A stretch of DNA of 14,276 nt, from assembly GCA_004356685.1 (NCBI GenBank), contig SMWS01000052.1, positions 1 through 14,276 of the forward strand, in the 5' to 3' direction. Origin of the DNA: Deltaproteobacteria bacterium (GTDB lineage Bacteria > Desulfobacterota_D > UBA1144 > Nemesobacterales > N074bin48). Made by a program: the position numbers and the translations under genes. Below, in pieces: positions 1-7,789 of this stretch. The notes under the pieces are model-generated. The model searched no databases, had not been told where the DNA came from, and saw nothing but the letters and a program-made list of their open reading frames with translations. Positions within the stretch are counted from its first letter, which is position 1. Every line of letters begins with the position of its first letter.

Positions 1-156
1 CCTGCCAATTGAATTTACAGATTTCTTGGCTTCATCGGGTAAATCTACTAATTCCTTTTTTATTATTTTTGCAAAATCAGAGACCTTATCCAATGCCGCT
101 CCTGCTTTTTTAGTCTCTTGAATAAGTCCTGTAAGTTTTTGCGGTGACAGACTCAT
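1..156 (-). CDS. Small unknown protein, N-terminal part (gene runs off the window)
   Basis: An open frame of 52 codons starts at ATG 156-154 and is still open at base 1. The start is preceded by a good ribosome binding site (AGGAGAG, about 5 nt before the ATG), which is unusual here because most genes in the window lack one. The product begins MSLSPQKLTGLIQETKK and is hydrophilic and lysine-rich, with helix-favouring stretches and no signal peptide or membrane segment in the visible part. I do not recognise the family. It lies on the same strand as the amidase-like gene, 93 nt downstream of its stop, separated by interleaved inverted repeats, so it may be a separate transcription unit. That it is a real gene rests on the ribosome binding site and the uninterrupted frame. 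Confidence 0.6.
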   Translation of the reverse strand, partial: MSLSPQKLTGLIQETKKAGAALDKVSDFAKIIKKELVDLPDEAKKSVNSIGR

Positions 157-210
157 AAGTCTCTCCTTATTATTTAATTACATTTCATTAAATCATGCAA
201 AGAATATTTA

Positions 211-261
211 AAGTTTATTAAAAGATCAATGTTGAAACCGATAATAAACTTAATTTGATCT
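211..261. repeat. Two interleaved inverted repeats at the end of the amidase gene
   Basis: A perfect 10-bp inverted repeat has arms AAGTTTATTA (211-220) and TAATAAACTT (242-251). A second 7-bp repeat has arms AGATCAA (223-229) and TTGATCT (255-261). The arms alternate (1a, 2a, 1b, 2b), so in RNA they could form an H-type pseudoknot or two competing hairpins. They overlap the last codons and stop of the amidase gene. The stems are AT-rich and no long T-tract follows, so a strong intrinsic terminator is unlikely. A weak terminator, mRNA 3' structure or operator for the next gene are all possible. Confidence 0.35.
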
Positions 262-1053
262 AAAAATCACAAGACCCGGTTTATCAGAAAAATACTCAGC
301 TAAATCCTCATCCACTACTTTTCTGTAAATTTCTTTTGGAGATGCATGTCTTAAATAAGTTTTATCATTCTTTTTAATAATAATCCCGGTATGAGAAACA
401 TCTAAACCTTCTCTATCTGTATAAATTCCGACATAGTCACCAGTATTCATTTTCTTAAGAATATCATCATTAATTGATTCAGATGGGATATAAAATATTT
501 CTCTTTCAACTACTGGAATTCCAGGCAAATATAACGACCCGTCTTCTTTTTTATTTAAATATTTAGTAGTTGATTTAGTATTTTCTCCACCTATCTCTTT
601 TGTAACATCCTTAATCTTATCTTTATTATAAACAGGCCAGTCACTAAAAAAGTGGTTCCTTTTTTTAAATTCAACCTTGGCTTTTTGATATCTTGTAGCT
701 TTCACATCATCTTCAAACTGGTGAAAAGCTTTTGAAATCCTTAAGCCTTCTACATAATCAAGATATGTATAACAGTCAATTCCTCTTAGATTTATTGTAA
801 AGACTTCAGGAGTATTTATATCCCCGGTCAAAGTATTTTCTTCATAAGCAGTTCCCATAAACTTTGAAGAAATATAATCAATCTTTTCACCTTCATCTTT
901 AAATAATGTAGAAATTTCAACTATTTGTTCCAACTGTTGTACACTAAATTTGCCGTAATCTATTTTTTCTTTTTCCCCAGCAACTCCAATATTTGTTTGT
1001 ATAAATAAGGAGTAGAATGAAATGAATGTAATTGTAATTATTTTTAATTTCAT
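250..1053 (-). CDS. Exported DUF1460-type amidase-like protein (NlpC/P60-like fold)
   Basis: The predicted product is 267 residues. It resembles the DUF1460 / N-acetylmuramoyl-L-alanine amidase-like family, cysteine enzymes of the NlpC/P60 superfamily thought to act on peptidoglycan or its fragments. Residues 1-25 form a Sec signal peptide (MKLK, a hydrophobic core, then GVA before GEKEK), so the protein should act in the periplasm. The likely catalytic Cys is C94 in GIDCYTYLDY, the likely His is H221 in DVSHTGIII, and RHAS at 235-238 may give a third polar residue. RNHFFSDW at 132-139 and GDYVGIYTD at 205-213 also fit the family. The frame is open 30 bp further upstream, but ATG 1053-1051 is preferred: it has an AGGAAA site 8 nt upstream and starts the signal peptide directly. 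An extended -10 promoter lies just upstream. The family call comes from motif memory. Confidence 0.75.
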   Translation of the reverse strand: MKLKIITITFISFYSLFIQTNIGVAGEKEKIDYGKFSVQQLEQIVEISTLFKDEGEKIDYISSKFMGTAYEENTLTGDINTPEVFTINLRGIDCYTYLDYVEGLRISKAFHQFEDDVKATRYQKAKVEFKKRNHFFSDWPVYNKDKIKDVTKEIGGENTKSTTKYLNKKEDGSLYLPGIPVVEREIFYIPSESINDDILKKMNTGDYVGIYTDREGLDVSHTGIIIKKNDKTYLRHASPKEIYRKVVDEDLAEYFSDKPGLVIFRSN

Positions 1054-1073
1054 ATTTTTTATTTCCTGTAAAA

Positions 1074-1082
1074 AGTATATCA
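1074..1082 (-). promoter_or_regulatory. Candidate extended -10 promoter of the amidase-like gene
   Basis: Read on the minus strand, TGA-TATACT (1082-1074) fits an extended -10 element (TGn plus a 5/6 match to TATAAT). The -35 region 17 bp upstream (AAACTT) is poor, which extended -10 promoters tolerate. Initiation about 7 nt downstream would start the mRNA at the AGGAAA ribosome binding site, about 14 nt before ATG 1053. The amidase gene might also be reached by read-through from the gene upstream. Confidence 0.35.
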
Positions 1083-1100
1083 AATCTTTTTAGCTTAAGT

Positions 1101-1871
1101 TTATTGTGCCTTAAAACAACTCAGCCAAGCAACAAATTGTTCGTATGATTTAAAATCTTTTCCTGAAATCCCGGCAACATTTTCAAATATCTCATTTACT
1201 TTTGAATCTACTTTGAGCTTCCCATCATTATCAGAAATAATACTATTTATTGCTTCATTATAGCCAGACAAACGATCATACTTATTATTGATTGATTCAA
1301 GTGAAGTTATATAGCAGTTTGAGTGATTATGCTTATCTCTCCAGAGTCTCTGTGTAGAACTTGTATCCATATTATCTAAAGACTTTAGGGCAAGCTTTTT
1401 CCAATAGGTTGTGCCAGCTGCCGGTTTTACTCCGCGGCAAGTAAAACCCCCTTTAAGTAATATCATCTTGTTCCTCTCAAATGACCAGAACAAATTACCC
1501 CTGTTTTCTCTAAGCCAATTTTGCATTTGCTCAGACGAGCTAAATTCTATACCCGTTAACTGCTTTATTTTAAATAAGCTATATGTATCTAATCTTTCAC
1601 TTAGTTTCCAAAGTGCATTTAGATAACCAAGAAATCTTAAAGTAGGATCATTTATCTCTTTTTGGGATGAAATATAACAATTGTTTACATCAGAACTGGT
1701 TTTCCAAAACCTTTCAGTTTCGTTATCATCTATAACAGAAGTGCTATTAACAATTTCATGATACCAGAAAGAATCCCCTCTTTTATTAATGTAATCTTTA
1801 CACTCAGAATATGAGTCTGAACTATTAAAAACAACAAACAATATAAAAGTAATTAAAAAAATATATTTCAT
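1101..1871 (-). CDS. Exported protein of unknown function built of two diverged domain copies
   Basis: The product is 256 residues and I do not recognise its family. Residues 1-22 look like a signal peptide (MKY, a long hydrophobic core, SYS before EC); there is no lipobox, so it should be a soluble periplasmic or secreted protein. The mature part is an internal duplication. C24, W36, W56, C65, G82 and Y83 match C145, W157, W177, C186, G203 and Y204 at a constant offset of 121. Then, after a 9-residue insertion, G107 and W119 match G237 and W249 at offset 130. Shared short motifs include NNCYIS/SNCYIT and EQMQNWL/EQFVAWL. The conserved Cys pair (41 residues apart in both copies) suggests one disulfide per copy; a fifth Cys (C252) is unpaired. 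No catalytic motif is visible. The gene starts 34 nt after the response regulator stop, without a clear ribosome binding site, and probably shares its transcript. Confidence 0.7.
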   Translation of the reverse strand: MKYIFLITFILFVVFNSSDSYSECKDYINKRGDSFWYHEIVNSTSVIDDNETERFWKTSSDVNNCYISSQKEINDPTLRFLGYLNALWKLSERLDTYSLFKIKQLTGIEFSSSEQMQNWLRENRGNLFWSFERNKMILLKGGFTCRGVKPAAGTTYWKKLALKSLDNMDTSSTQRLWRDKHNHSNCYITSLESINNKYDRLSGYNEAINSIISDNDGKLKVDSKVNEIFENVAGISGKDFKSYEQFVAWLSCFKAQ

Positions 1872-1905
1872 AGAACGGGGTTAAAAAATATCAAACACCT
1901 TACGC

Positions 1906-3276
1906 TTAATCTTCTTTATCATCACCCGGCCCTAATCCATATTCTTTAATTTTATAAAGCAGCCCTCTTCTGCTTATGCCCAAATTTTCGGCGGCGCGAG
2001 TTCTGTTTCCATCGTTATCAGAAAGAGCTTTTTCTATGTAAAGCTTTTCCAATTTACTTAGCGCTTCATCGAGTTTCATAGAATCCATCCATATTTTTGG
2101 GTCTATCAGCTCGTCTCTTTTTATCAATTCAATTTCATCAATAATTTCTCGGTCAGTTAAAATCATTGATTTTTCAATTATATTTTCAAGCTCTCTTACG
2201 TTGCCATGCCATGTATTTGCAATAATCTTGTTTAAGACTTTCTTGGTAACACCTTTTACATTAGATCCTAATTTTTCATTAAATTTTTCGATGAAGTAAT
2301 CTACAAGTACCGGTATATCATCTTTTCTTTCCCTTAGAGGAGGTATTTCTATCTGCATCACATTTAATCTGTAAAAAAGGTCAGCTCTAAATTCATTTAT
2401 TTCTATCTGCCGAACTAGATCTTTGGAGGTTGCAACCAGTATTCTAACATCAATCTTTTTTGTTTTAGTTCCGCCAAGCCTTCTTATTTCTTCATCCTGA
2501 AGTGCTCTCAGTAGCTTTGGCTGCAATATCAAAGGAAATTCACCTATTTCATCAAGAAACAGAGTTCCTCCATCAGCTTCTTCAAACAGCCCGGGTTTTG
2601 ATTTATTAGCCCCGCTGAATGCGCCGGCCTCATACCCAAAAAGCTCACTCTCCAATAAATTTTCAGGGATAGCAGCACAATTCAGAGCTACAAAGGGTTT
2701 ATTTTTTCTTGAACTATTCGTATGAATTGAACGTGCAATTAGTTCCTTTCCTGTTCCGCTTTCACCAGTTATAAGTACAGTTGTTTTATAATCACTGACC
2801 TTAGATGCAAGCTCAATGATTCTTTTCATTTTCTCATCTTTATAAATTATGTCTTCAAATCCAAATTCTTTTCTAAGTTCTTTTTTAAGAGCAACATTTT
2901 CTTTTCTGAGCTTCTTTCTTTCCTCAGACATCTTCATTCTTAAAATAAGCTCATCTATATTTACGGGTTTGCTTATATAATCAGAAGCACCATATTTTAT
3001 TGCTTTTATTGAGCTGTCTATAGTTCCATATGCCGATATCATTATAACAATTGAATCTTTTTCTCTATTTTTAAATTCTGTTAAAAATTCCAAGCCATCC
3101 ATAACCGGCATTTTCATATCACAAATAATAAAATCGTATTTTTTACTTGAATCTATTACCTTAAGCGCATTTACAGCGTCACGCACTGTATCAACCTTGT
3201 AGCCTTCAATCTTCAATATCAAAGACATTGACTCTCTTACCCCAGGCTCATCATCAACAATCAGAACTGTACTCAT
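1906..3276 (-). CDS. NtrC-family sigma-54-dependent response regulator
   Basis: The product is 456 residues, the normal size for this family of cytoplasmic regulators, which use ATP to remodel sigma-54 RNA polymerase at distant enhancers. Residues 1-120 are a receiver domain with acidic pocket D8/D9, phospho-acceptor D53 (ICDMKMP), S81 and K103. The AAA+ domain (about 141-375) has Walker A GESGTGKE (171-178), Walker B GTLFLDE (237-243) and the finger region FRADLFYRLNV (296-306). The sigma-54-contacting loop reads GAFSGA (218-223) instead of the usual GAFTGA. A Fis-type helix-turn-helix lies at the C terminus (GNRTRAAENLGISRRGLLYK). The gene begins 3 nt after the kinase stop, so the two are almost certainly translated together and form a cognate pair. 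No ribosome binding site is evident. The target promoters are unknown; I found no convincing -24/-12 element in the window. Confidence 0.95.
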   Translation of the reverse strand: MSTVLIVDDEPGVRESMSLILKIEGYKVDTVRDAVNALKVIDSSKKYDFIICDMKMPVMDGLEFLTEFKNREKDSIVIMISAYGTIDSSIKAIKYGASDYISKPVNIDELILRMKMSEERKKLRKENVALKKELRKEFGFEDIIYKDEKMKRIIELASKVSDYKTTVLITGESGTGKELIARSIHTNSSRKNKPFVALNCAAIPENLLESELFGYEAGAFSGANKSKPGLFEEADGGTLFLDEIGEFPLILQPKLLRALQDEEIRRLGGTKTKKIDVRILVATSKDLVRQIEINEFRADLFYRLNVMQIEIPPLRERKDDIPVLVDYFIEKFNEKLGSNVKGVTKKVLNKIIANTWHGNVRELENIIEKSMILTDREIIDEIELIKRDELIDPKIWMDSMKLDEALSKLEKLYIEKALSDNDGNRTRAAENLGISRRGLLYKIKEYGLGPGDDKED

Positions 3277-3279
3277 AAT

Positions 3280-4755
3280 TTACTTTGCAAACTTGATTCT
3301 AAAAATAGAACCTGCTCCTTTGTTACTTTCAACACTTATATCTCCACCAAAATTCTGAACAATCCTTGCTGAGACTGACAGCCCCAGTCCTGTGCCTTTT
3401 CCAGGTTCCTTTGTAGTAAAAAAGGGATCGAAGATTTTGTCCAAATTCTCTTTCGGTATACCTATTCCACTGTCTTTTACACTTACTTCTACTTTGCCTT
3501 CGGAATCAATTAAAGACGACACGACAATTTTACCATTTTGCTCCACGGCATCCACTGCATTTAATAATAAATTAATTATAACCTGTGATACCTGATGAGC
3601 ATCAGCATCTATAGTTGTTAAGTTTTCATCTAAATGCATTTTAAAATCAATATTATTAAATATCCCCTGTGTTTCCAATATATTAACCGCATTGAAAATA
3701 ATATCATTTAAATTGACTTGATTGATTTGGGGCTCTTTTGCTCTAGCATAATCTAAAAGCGTTTTTATAATCCTATCTATCCTTGAAACTTCATTTTTTA
3801 TATTATTTAAAAATCTTTTTTTATCATCTTGGCTTAGATCAGTAGTTTTATTTAAAACATCCACATAACCTGCAATTGCGCTTAGAGGATTGCCAATCTC
3901 GTGGGCCACCCCGGCAGACAATTTACCCAGTGAAGCAAATTTCTCAGACGCTATCAATTCCTTTTGAGTACTCTTAATAACCCTGTTGGAGCGCTCAAGA
4001 GCATCAATGTTTTCCTTTAACATTCCCTTGCTCTGCTCAATTTGAAGATGCATGGTATTAAGAGCACTGCTTAGTTGGTTTAGCTCCCTTACATTTCCTA
4101 TGTCCATATTTTGGGGAAACTCTCCCTTGGCAATTTGTTCTGTAGCAAAAATCAGTTCTCTTACAGGCTTAACAATTCTTCTTGATAGAATATAAAATCC
4201 CAGAAAAGCAATTATAAGAAGAAACAAGATTATCCATATTGAAACCTGCTGCTGTCCACTTAGAATATTTTCCCTAAGCGAGGACAGTGGCTGGTATATT
4301 AGAATTACACCCTTTCTGCTTTTTCCTTTTATAGGTGAAACAATTTTAATTGCTTCATGAAATTTTATTGGCGGAATATTAAAACCCTCTAACTCTAAAA
4401 TTGTATCTCCGGTTCTCATTACCTCTAATATCAGAGGGTCAGTTGTATTAATTTGATGATCATTATTTAAAGTAGTAAATACAACCCTTTTTCTATCATC
4501 GGCTACAATCCCCCACGCACCTCTCTCTAAAGTGTCCTCTAAAAACTTTATCCCTTCAGAAATATCGCCTGACTTATAATATGCAGTTTCAAAAGTTTTT
4601 ATTACCGATTTCAGCCCCTCGGTTTTTCCTTTGAGTGCAAATTGCTCCATGACATTAAAAGCTATAAGGGATATAAGAAACATCGCCACAGCGGTTATAA
4701 AAAGGATTGTAAATAATATCTCTAAGCTTAGACCTACTTGCCTCTTGTTATTCAT
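3280..4755 (-). CDS. Membrane sensor histidine kinase (HAMP, NtrB-like core)
   Basis: The product is 491 residues. Two membrane segments (about 11-34 and 171-191) flank a periplasmic sensor region of roughly 135 residues whose fold I cannot name. A HAMP linker (about 190-242, beginning RRIVKPV) and a coiled-coil-like stretch lead to the dimerisation/phosphotransfer domain with H285 in GVAHEIGNPLSAI. The ATPase domain has an N box (NLLLNAVDAV, 395-404), DSGIGIP (428-434), the F region FDPFFTTKE (442-450) and GKGTGLGLS (452-460). All residues for kinase activity appear present, and HEIGNPL is typical of kinases paired with sigma-54 activators. The adjacent NtrC-type regulator is the evident partner. 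PilS, the classic kinase near pilus genes, has six membrane helices and a PAS domain, so despite the neighbouring prepilin peptidase this is not a standard PilS. The signal is unknown. Confidence 0.93.
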   Translation of the reverse strand: MNNKRQVGLSLEILFTILFITAVAMFLISLIAFNVMEQFALKGKTEGLKSVIKTFETAYYKSGDISEGIKFLEDTLERGAWGIVADDRKRVVFTTLNNDHQINTTDPLILEVMRTGDTILELEGFNIPPIKFHEAIKIVSPIKGKSRKGVILIYQPLSSLRENILSGQQQVSIWIILFLLIIAFLGFYILSRRIVKPVRELIFATEQIAKGEFPQNMDIGNVRELNQLSSALNTMHLQIEQSKGMLKENIDALERSNRVIKSTQKELIASEKFASLGKLSAGVAHEIGNPLSAIAGYVDVLNKTTDLSQDDKKRFLNNIKNEVSRIDRIIKTLLDYARAKEPQINQVNLNDIIFNAVNILETQGIFNNIDFKMHLDENLTTIDADAHQVSQVIINLLLNAVDAVEQNGKIVVSSLIDSEGKVEVSVKDSGIGIPKENLDKIFDPFFTTKEPGKGTGLGLSVSARIVQNFGGDISVESNKGAGSIFRIKFAK

Positions 4756-4783
4756 AAAGGTAGATATTGAAATCTGTTTAGAG

Positions 4784-5623
4784 TTAATCTAAGAAGTAAT
4801 CTAAACTCAAATCACCTGAAAAACAATATATGGTGGCGGCAAAAGAGATGAATGGTCCAAATGGAATTGCATATTTTAGATTACTTTTTTGATATAAGAT
4901 AATAGACAGCCCAACTATTGTTCCGACAAGTGAGCTTATTAAAACAACAAAGATAATGCTTCTCCACCCTAAAAACGCCCCAACCATAGCCATAAGCTTC
5001 ACATCGCCAAGTCCAAGCCCGTCTATCTTTCTTACATTTTTATAAACAAACCCGACAAGAAGTAGTGAGCCAGAGCCTATAATCGCTCCTAAAATAGAAC
5101 TAAATATCTTTATTTCATCAAAAATAAATAATATATATAAAAAGTTGTATTGTAAGTTTTCCATAAGGAATTTTAGAGTATCGTAATCAGTACTAAGACC
5201 GCTATATACAAATCCTATAATCACTCCCGGGTATGTAATAACGTTTGGAATAATCATATGCTCTAAATCTATGTATGTTATTACAATAAGCGCCATAACA
5301 AATGCAAAGAGAAATATAAAATGAATTGAAGGACCATATTTTAAATAAAGAAGTAATGACAAAATCCCGGCCAGCAGTTCAACAAATAAATAATCCCAGC
5401 TGTATTTTTCCTTGCAGTTATAACACCTGCCTCTCAGTATAAGATAGCTAATGATAGGAATATTATGATAAAACGGAATTGGCTTACTGCATGAAGTACA
5501 ATGAGACGGGGGAAAAGCCAGGGACTTTTCTCTTGGCAGTCTATAAATACAAACATTTAGGAAACTACCTACAACAGCCCCTAAGATAAAAGAGAAGATT
5601 AGGAATATGGTATTAGGTTCCAC
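4784..5623 (-). CDS. pilD: Prepilin leader peptidase / N-methyltransferase (type IV pilus or type II secretion)
   Basis: The product is 279 residues, normal for the bifunctional A24A enzyme that cleaves the leader of type IV prepilins and pseudopilins at the inner membrane and N-methylates the new N terminus. The N-terminal segment has the GSFLNVCIYRLP signature (19-30). The cytoplasmic zinc loop has four cysteines (C42, C45, C67, C70) in the CxxC...CxxC pattern of the methyltransferase domain. The catalytic aspartates are D119 (ITYIDLEH) and D207 in the GxGD motif (GLGLGDVKL). About eight hydrophobic segments are visible. The stretch between the first catalytic Asp and the GxGD helix (about 141-170) looks somewhat long. 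The start is GTG at 5623-5621, and an in-frame TAA lies immediately upstream, which excludes a longer protein. No pilin or secretion gene lies in the window, so the substrate is unknown. Confidence 0.94.
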   Translation of the reverse strand: MEPNTIFLIFSFILGAVVGSFLNVCIYRLPREKSLAFPPSHCTSCSKPIPFYHNIPIISYLILRGRCYNCKEKYSWDYLFVELLAGILSLLLYLKYGPSIHFIFLFAFVMALIVITYIDLEHMIIPNVITYPGVIIGFVYSGLSTDYDTLKFLMENLQYNFLYILFIFDEIKIFSSILGAIIGSGSLLLVGFVYKNVRKIDGLGLGDVKLMAMVGAFLGWRSIIFVVLISSLVGTIVGLSIILYQKSNLKYAIPFGPFISFAATIYCFSGDLSLDYFLD

Positions 5624-5662
5624 TTAAAGTTTATCTATTAGAATTTGTTTTTAGGATGTTTT

Positions 5663-7771
5663 TCAAGCAATAGCCTTTATTTTACTTTTTACGTTCTCAA
5701 GCGCTAAATCAAAATGCGACTGCTTAATTTTCAAAGCGCCGCTTCTGGTTTTAATGTATTCACTTATTGAGATTAAAGAAGCCCTGCTGCACAGTAGTTC
5801 AACATCGGCGCCAGAAAATCCCATTATTTCTTTTGATAATTCTCTGAGCTTAATATTTCTTGATAAAGGTTTACCCTTTGTATGAACTTTCAGAATTTCA
5901 TATAGGGATTGTTGATCAGGCACAGGAATTTCAATAAATGCATCAAACCTTCCTGACCTGAGAATGGCTGGATCAATCATATCCAGTCTGTTTGTTGCCG
6001 CGATTATAAATACCCCCCTAAGCTCTTCAATCCCATCCATCTCAGTTAACAATTGGCTTACAACCCTTTCAGCAACCCGGTTTAAGCTGTTTTGGAGTCT
6101 GCACGGTGCAAGTGCATCGATCTCATCAAAGAAAAGCAAACACGGTGAGACCTGTTTTGCCTTTTTAAAAACCTCTCTTACGGCCTGCTCGGATTCACCT
6201 ACAAATTTAGAAAGAATTTCAGAGCCTTTTACCGATATGAAATTTATTCCGCTTTCATTAGCTATGGCTTTTACAATAAGGGTTTTGCCGGTACCCGGAG
6301 GACCGTGGAGCAGGATACCCTTGGGTACTTTTGTATTTGTACTTTCAAATAGATCACGATATTTTATTGGCCATATAATCGACTCTCTTAACAAATCCCT
6401 TACTTTATCTAAACCACCAATTTCATCCCATGTAATTTTTGGTACTTCTACAAAAATCTCTCTAAGTGCCGATGGTTCGATCTCCTTTAGGGCCTCTAAA
6501 AAGTTACTATTGTTTACTCTAAGCCTAAAAAGTTGTTGATGATCTTTTGGATCTTTATATAAATCTACTTCAGGCAAAATCTTCCTGAGAGCAATAATTG
6601 CCGACTCTTTACATAAATTTTCGAGATCCGCACCAACATATCCATGTGTAAAATCAGCTATTTTATCAAGATCAACATCTTCATCTAAAGGCATACCGCG
6701 GGTATGTATCTGTAATATTTCATGCCTGCCATTTCTATCCGGCACATCAAGTGTAACTTCCCTATCAAACCTTCCTGGTCGTCTTAAAGCTGGATCTAGA
6801 AGGCTTGGAAGATTGGTTGCTGCAAGCACTACAATCTGCCCCCTGTCTTTTAGTCCGTCCATAAGTGCAAGCAACTGTGATACGACTCTTTTTTCTACAT
6901 CCCCTGTAACCTTATCGCGTTTTCCGGCTATCGCATCAATTTCATCGATAAAAATGATTGAAGGCTGATTTCTTGCCGCAACCTCAAAGATATCTCTTAG
7001 CCTTGCTTCACTCTCGCCATAAAATTTATGTATTATCTCCGGACCGTTAATAACCTGAAAGTTAGTATTTGTTTCCTGTGCCACCACTTTTGCAAGAAGC
7101 GTCTTTCCACAGCCAGGAGGCCCTACAAGCAGCAAACCCCTTGGTGGATCTATACCAAGTTTTTCAAAGAGCTGCGGATATCTTAGAGGCAGTTCCACAA
7201 TTTCTCTAACCCTTTTTATTTGCTCACTAAGGCCGCCGACATCTTCAAAGGTTGTTCTAATAGGATCAACCTTTAACCTGGATCTCTTTTTTACTTCTAA
7301 TTTGGTTGTAGCTCTTAAAATAACTGCCTCTGCGGGAATGGTTGCTACAACACTAAAATCCTCTGGTTTTGCCCCGGGCATATTGACCTGGATTCGGTCG
7401 CCTACAGTAACAGGCGTCCCATCCAGTCTATTTAAAATAAATTTTGCTTCTTTATCCGTGCACAGTATTTCATTGCTCACAGGAACAATAACTGCCTTTA
7501 TAGCAACCCTTGATTCAACTTTTTTTACAAACACATGGTCATCAACCGAAGCTTTAGCATTTTCCCTGGTAATACCATCTATTTTAATTATAGATTTATT
7601 ATTTTCAGACTTTTCAAGAGGCATAACTCGTGTTACTGTTTTTCGTCTGCCCTCTATCTGGATTAAATCCCAGGAGGAAAGCCCAAGATCGGTCATATCT
7701 TTAGAGTTCAATCTGGCAATTGCCTTTCCCGCATCTTTTATAGATATTTCAGATATTTTTAATGAAAACAT
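5663..7771 (-). CDS. CDC48/p97/VAT-type AAA+ ATPase with two ATPase rings
   Basis: The product is 702 residues with the CDC48/VAT layout: an N domain of the double-psi barrel type (about 1-170), D1 (about 175-400) and D2 (about 440-690). Such proteins form hexamers that unfold or extract proteins using ATP. D1 has Walker A GPPGCGKT (217-224), Walker B IIFIDE (272-277) and arginine fingers R331/R334 (RRPGRFD). D2 has Walker A GPPGTGKT (490-497), Walker B LLFFDE (545-550) and R605/R608 (LRSGRFD). Pore loops read KFYGE (249-253) and KFVGE (522-526). Both rings therefore look active. The C terminus (KIKAIA) lacks the HbYX motif used to dock on 20S proteasomes. The family is universal in archaea and eukaryotes but patchy in bacteria. 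The gene opens the operon behind a good promoter, with AGG 8 nt before the ATG. Bacterial substrates are not established. Confidence 0.93.
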   Translation of the reverse strand: MFSLKISEISIKDAGKAIARLNSKDMTDLGLSSWDLIQIEGRRKTVTRVMPLEKSENNKSIIKIDGITRENAKASVDDHVFVKKVESRVAIKAVIVPVSNEILCTDKEAKFILNRLDGTPVTVGDRIQVNMPGAKPEDFSVVATIPAEAVILRATTKLEVKKRSRLKVDPIRTTFEDVGGLSEQIKRVREIVELPLRYPQLFEKLGIDPPRGLLLVGPPGCGKTLLAKVVAQETNTNFQVINGPEIIHKFYGESEARLRDIFEVAARNQPSIIFIDEIDAIAGKRDKVTGDVEKRVVSQLLALMDGLKDRGQIVVLAATNLPSLLDPALRRPGRFDREVTLDVPDRNGRHEILQIHTRGMPLDEDVDLDKIADFTHGYVGADLENLCKESAIIALRKILPEVDLYKDPKDHQQLFRLRVNNSNFLEALKEIEPSALREIFVEVPKITWDEIGGLDKVRDLLRESIIWPIKYRDLFESTNTKVPKGILLHGPPGTGKTLIVKAIANESGINFISVKGSEILSKFVGESEQAVREVFKKAKQVSPCLLFFDEIDALAPCRLQNSLNRVAERVVSQLLTEMDGIEELRGVFIIAATNRLDMIDPAILRSGRFDAFIEIPVPDQQSLYEILKVHTKGKPLSRNIKLRELSKEIMGFSGADVELLCSRASLISISEYIKTRSGALKIKQSHFDLALENVKSKIKAIA

Positions 7772-7789
7772 ACAGTTTACCTATTGATG

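Noticed and set aside
1401..1416. TGGCAC on the minus strand (1416-1411) followed by TTGG, resembling a sigma-54 -24/-12 promoter
   Set aside because: The spacing is one base too long, the -12 element lacks GC, and it lies inside the coding region of the duplicated-domain protein.
1872..1905. T-run (ATATTTTTTAACC on the minus strand) between the regulator and the next gene as a terminator
   Set aside because: No stable GC-rich hairpin precedes it, and the next gene on the same strand starts directly after it.
5964..6539. A 191-codon open frame antisense to the D2 half of the CDC48 gene
   Set aside because: It lies fully inside a gene with unmistakable AAA+ motifs. Its translation is serine/leucine-rich without motifs and it has no ribosome binding site, as expected of a shadow frame.
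7302..7787. A 161-codon open frame antisense to the CDC48 N domain
   Set aside because: It overlaps the real gene almost completely and has no recognisable domain. It is a shadow of AT-rich coding sequence.
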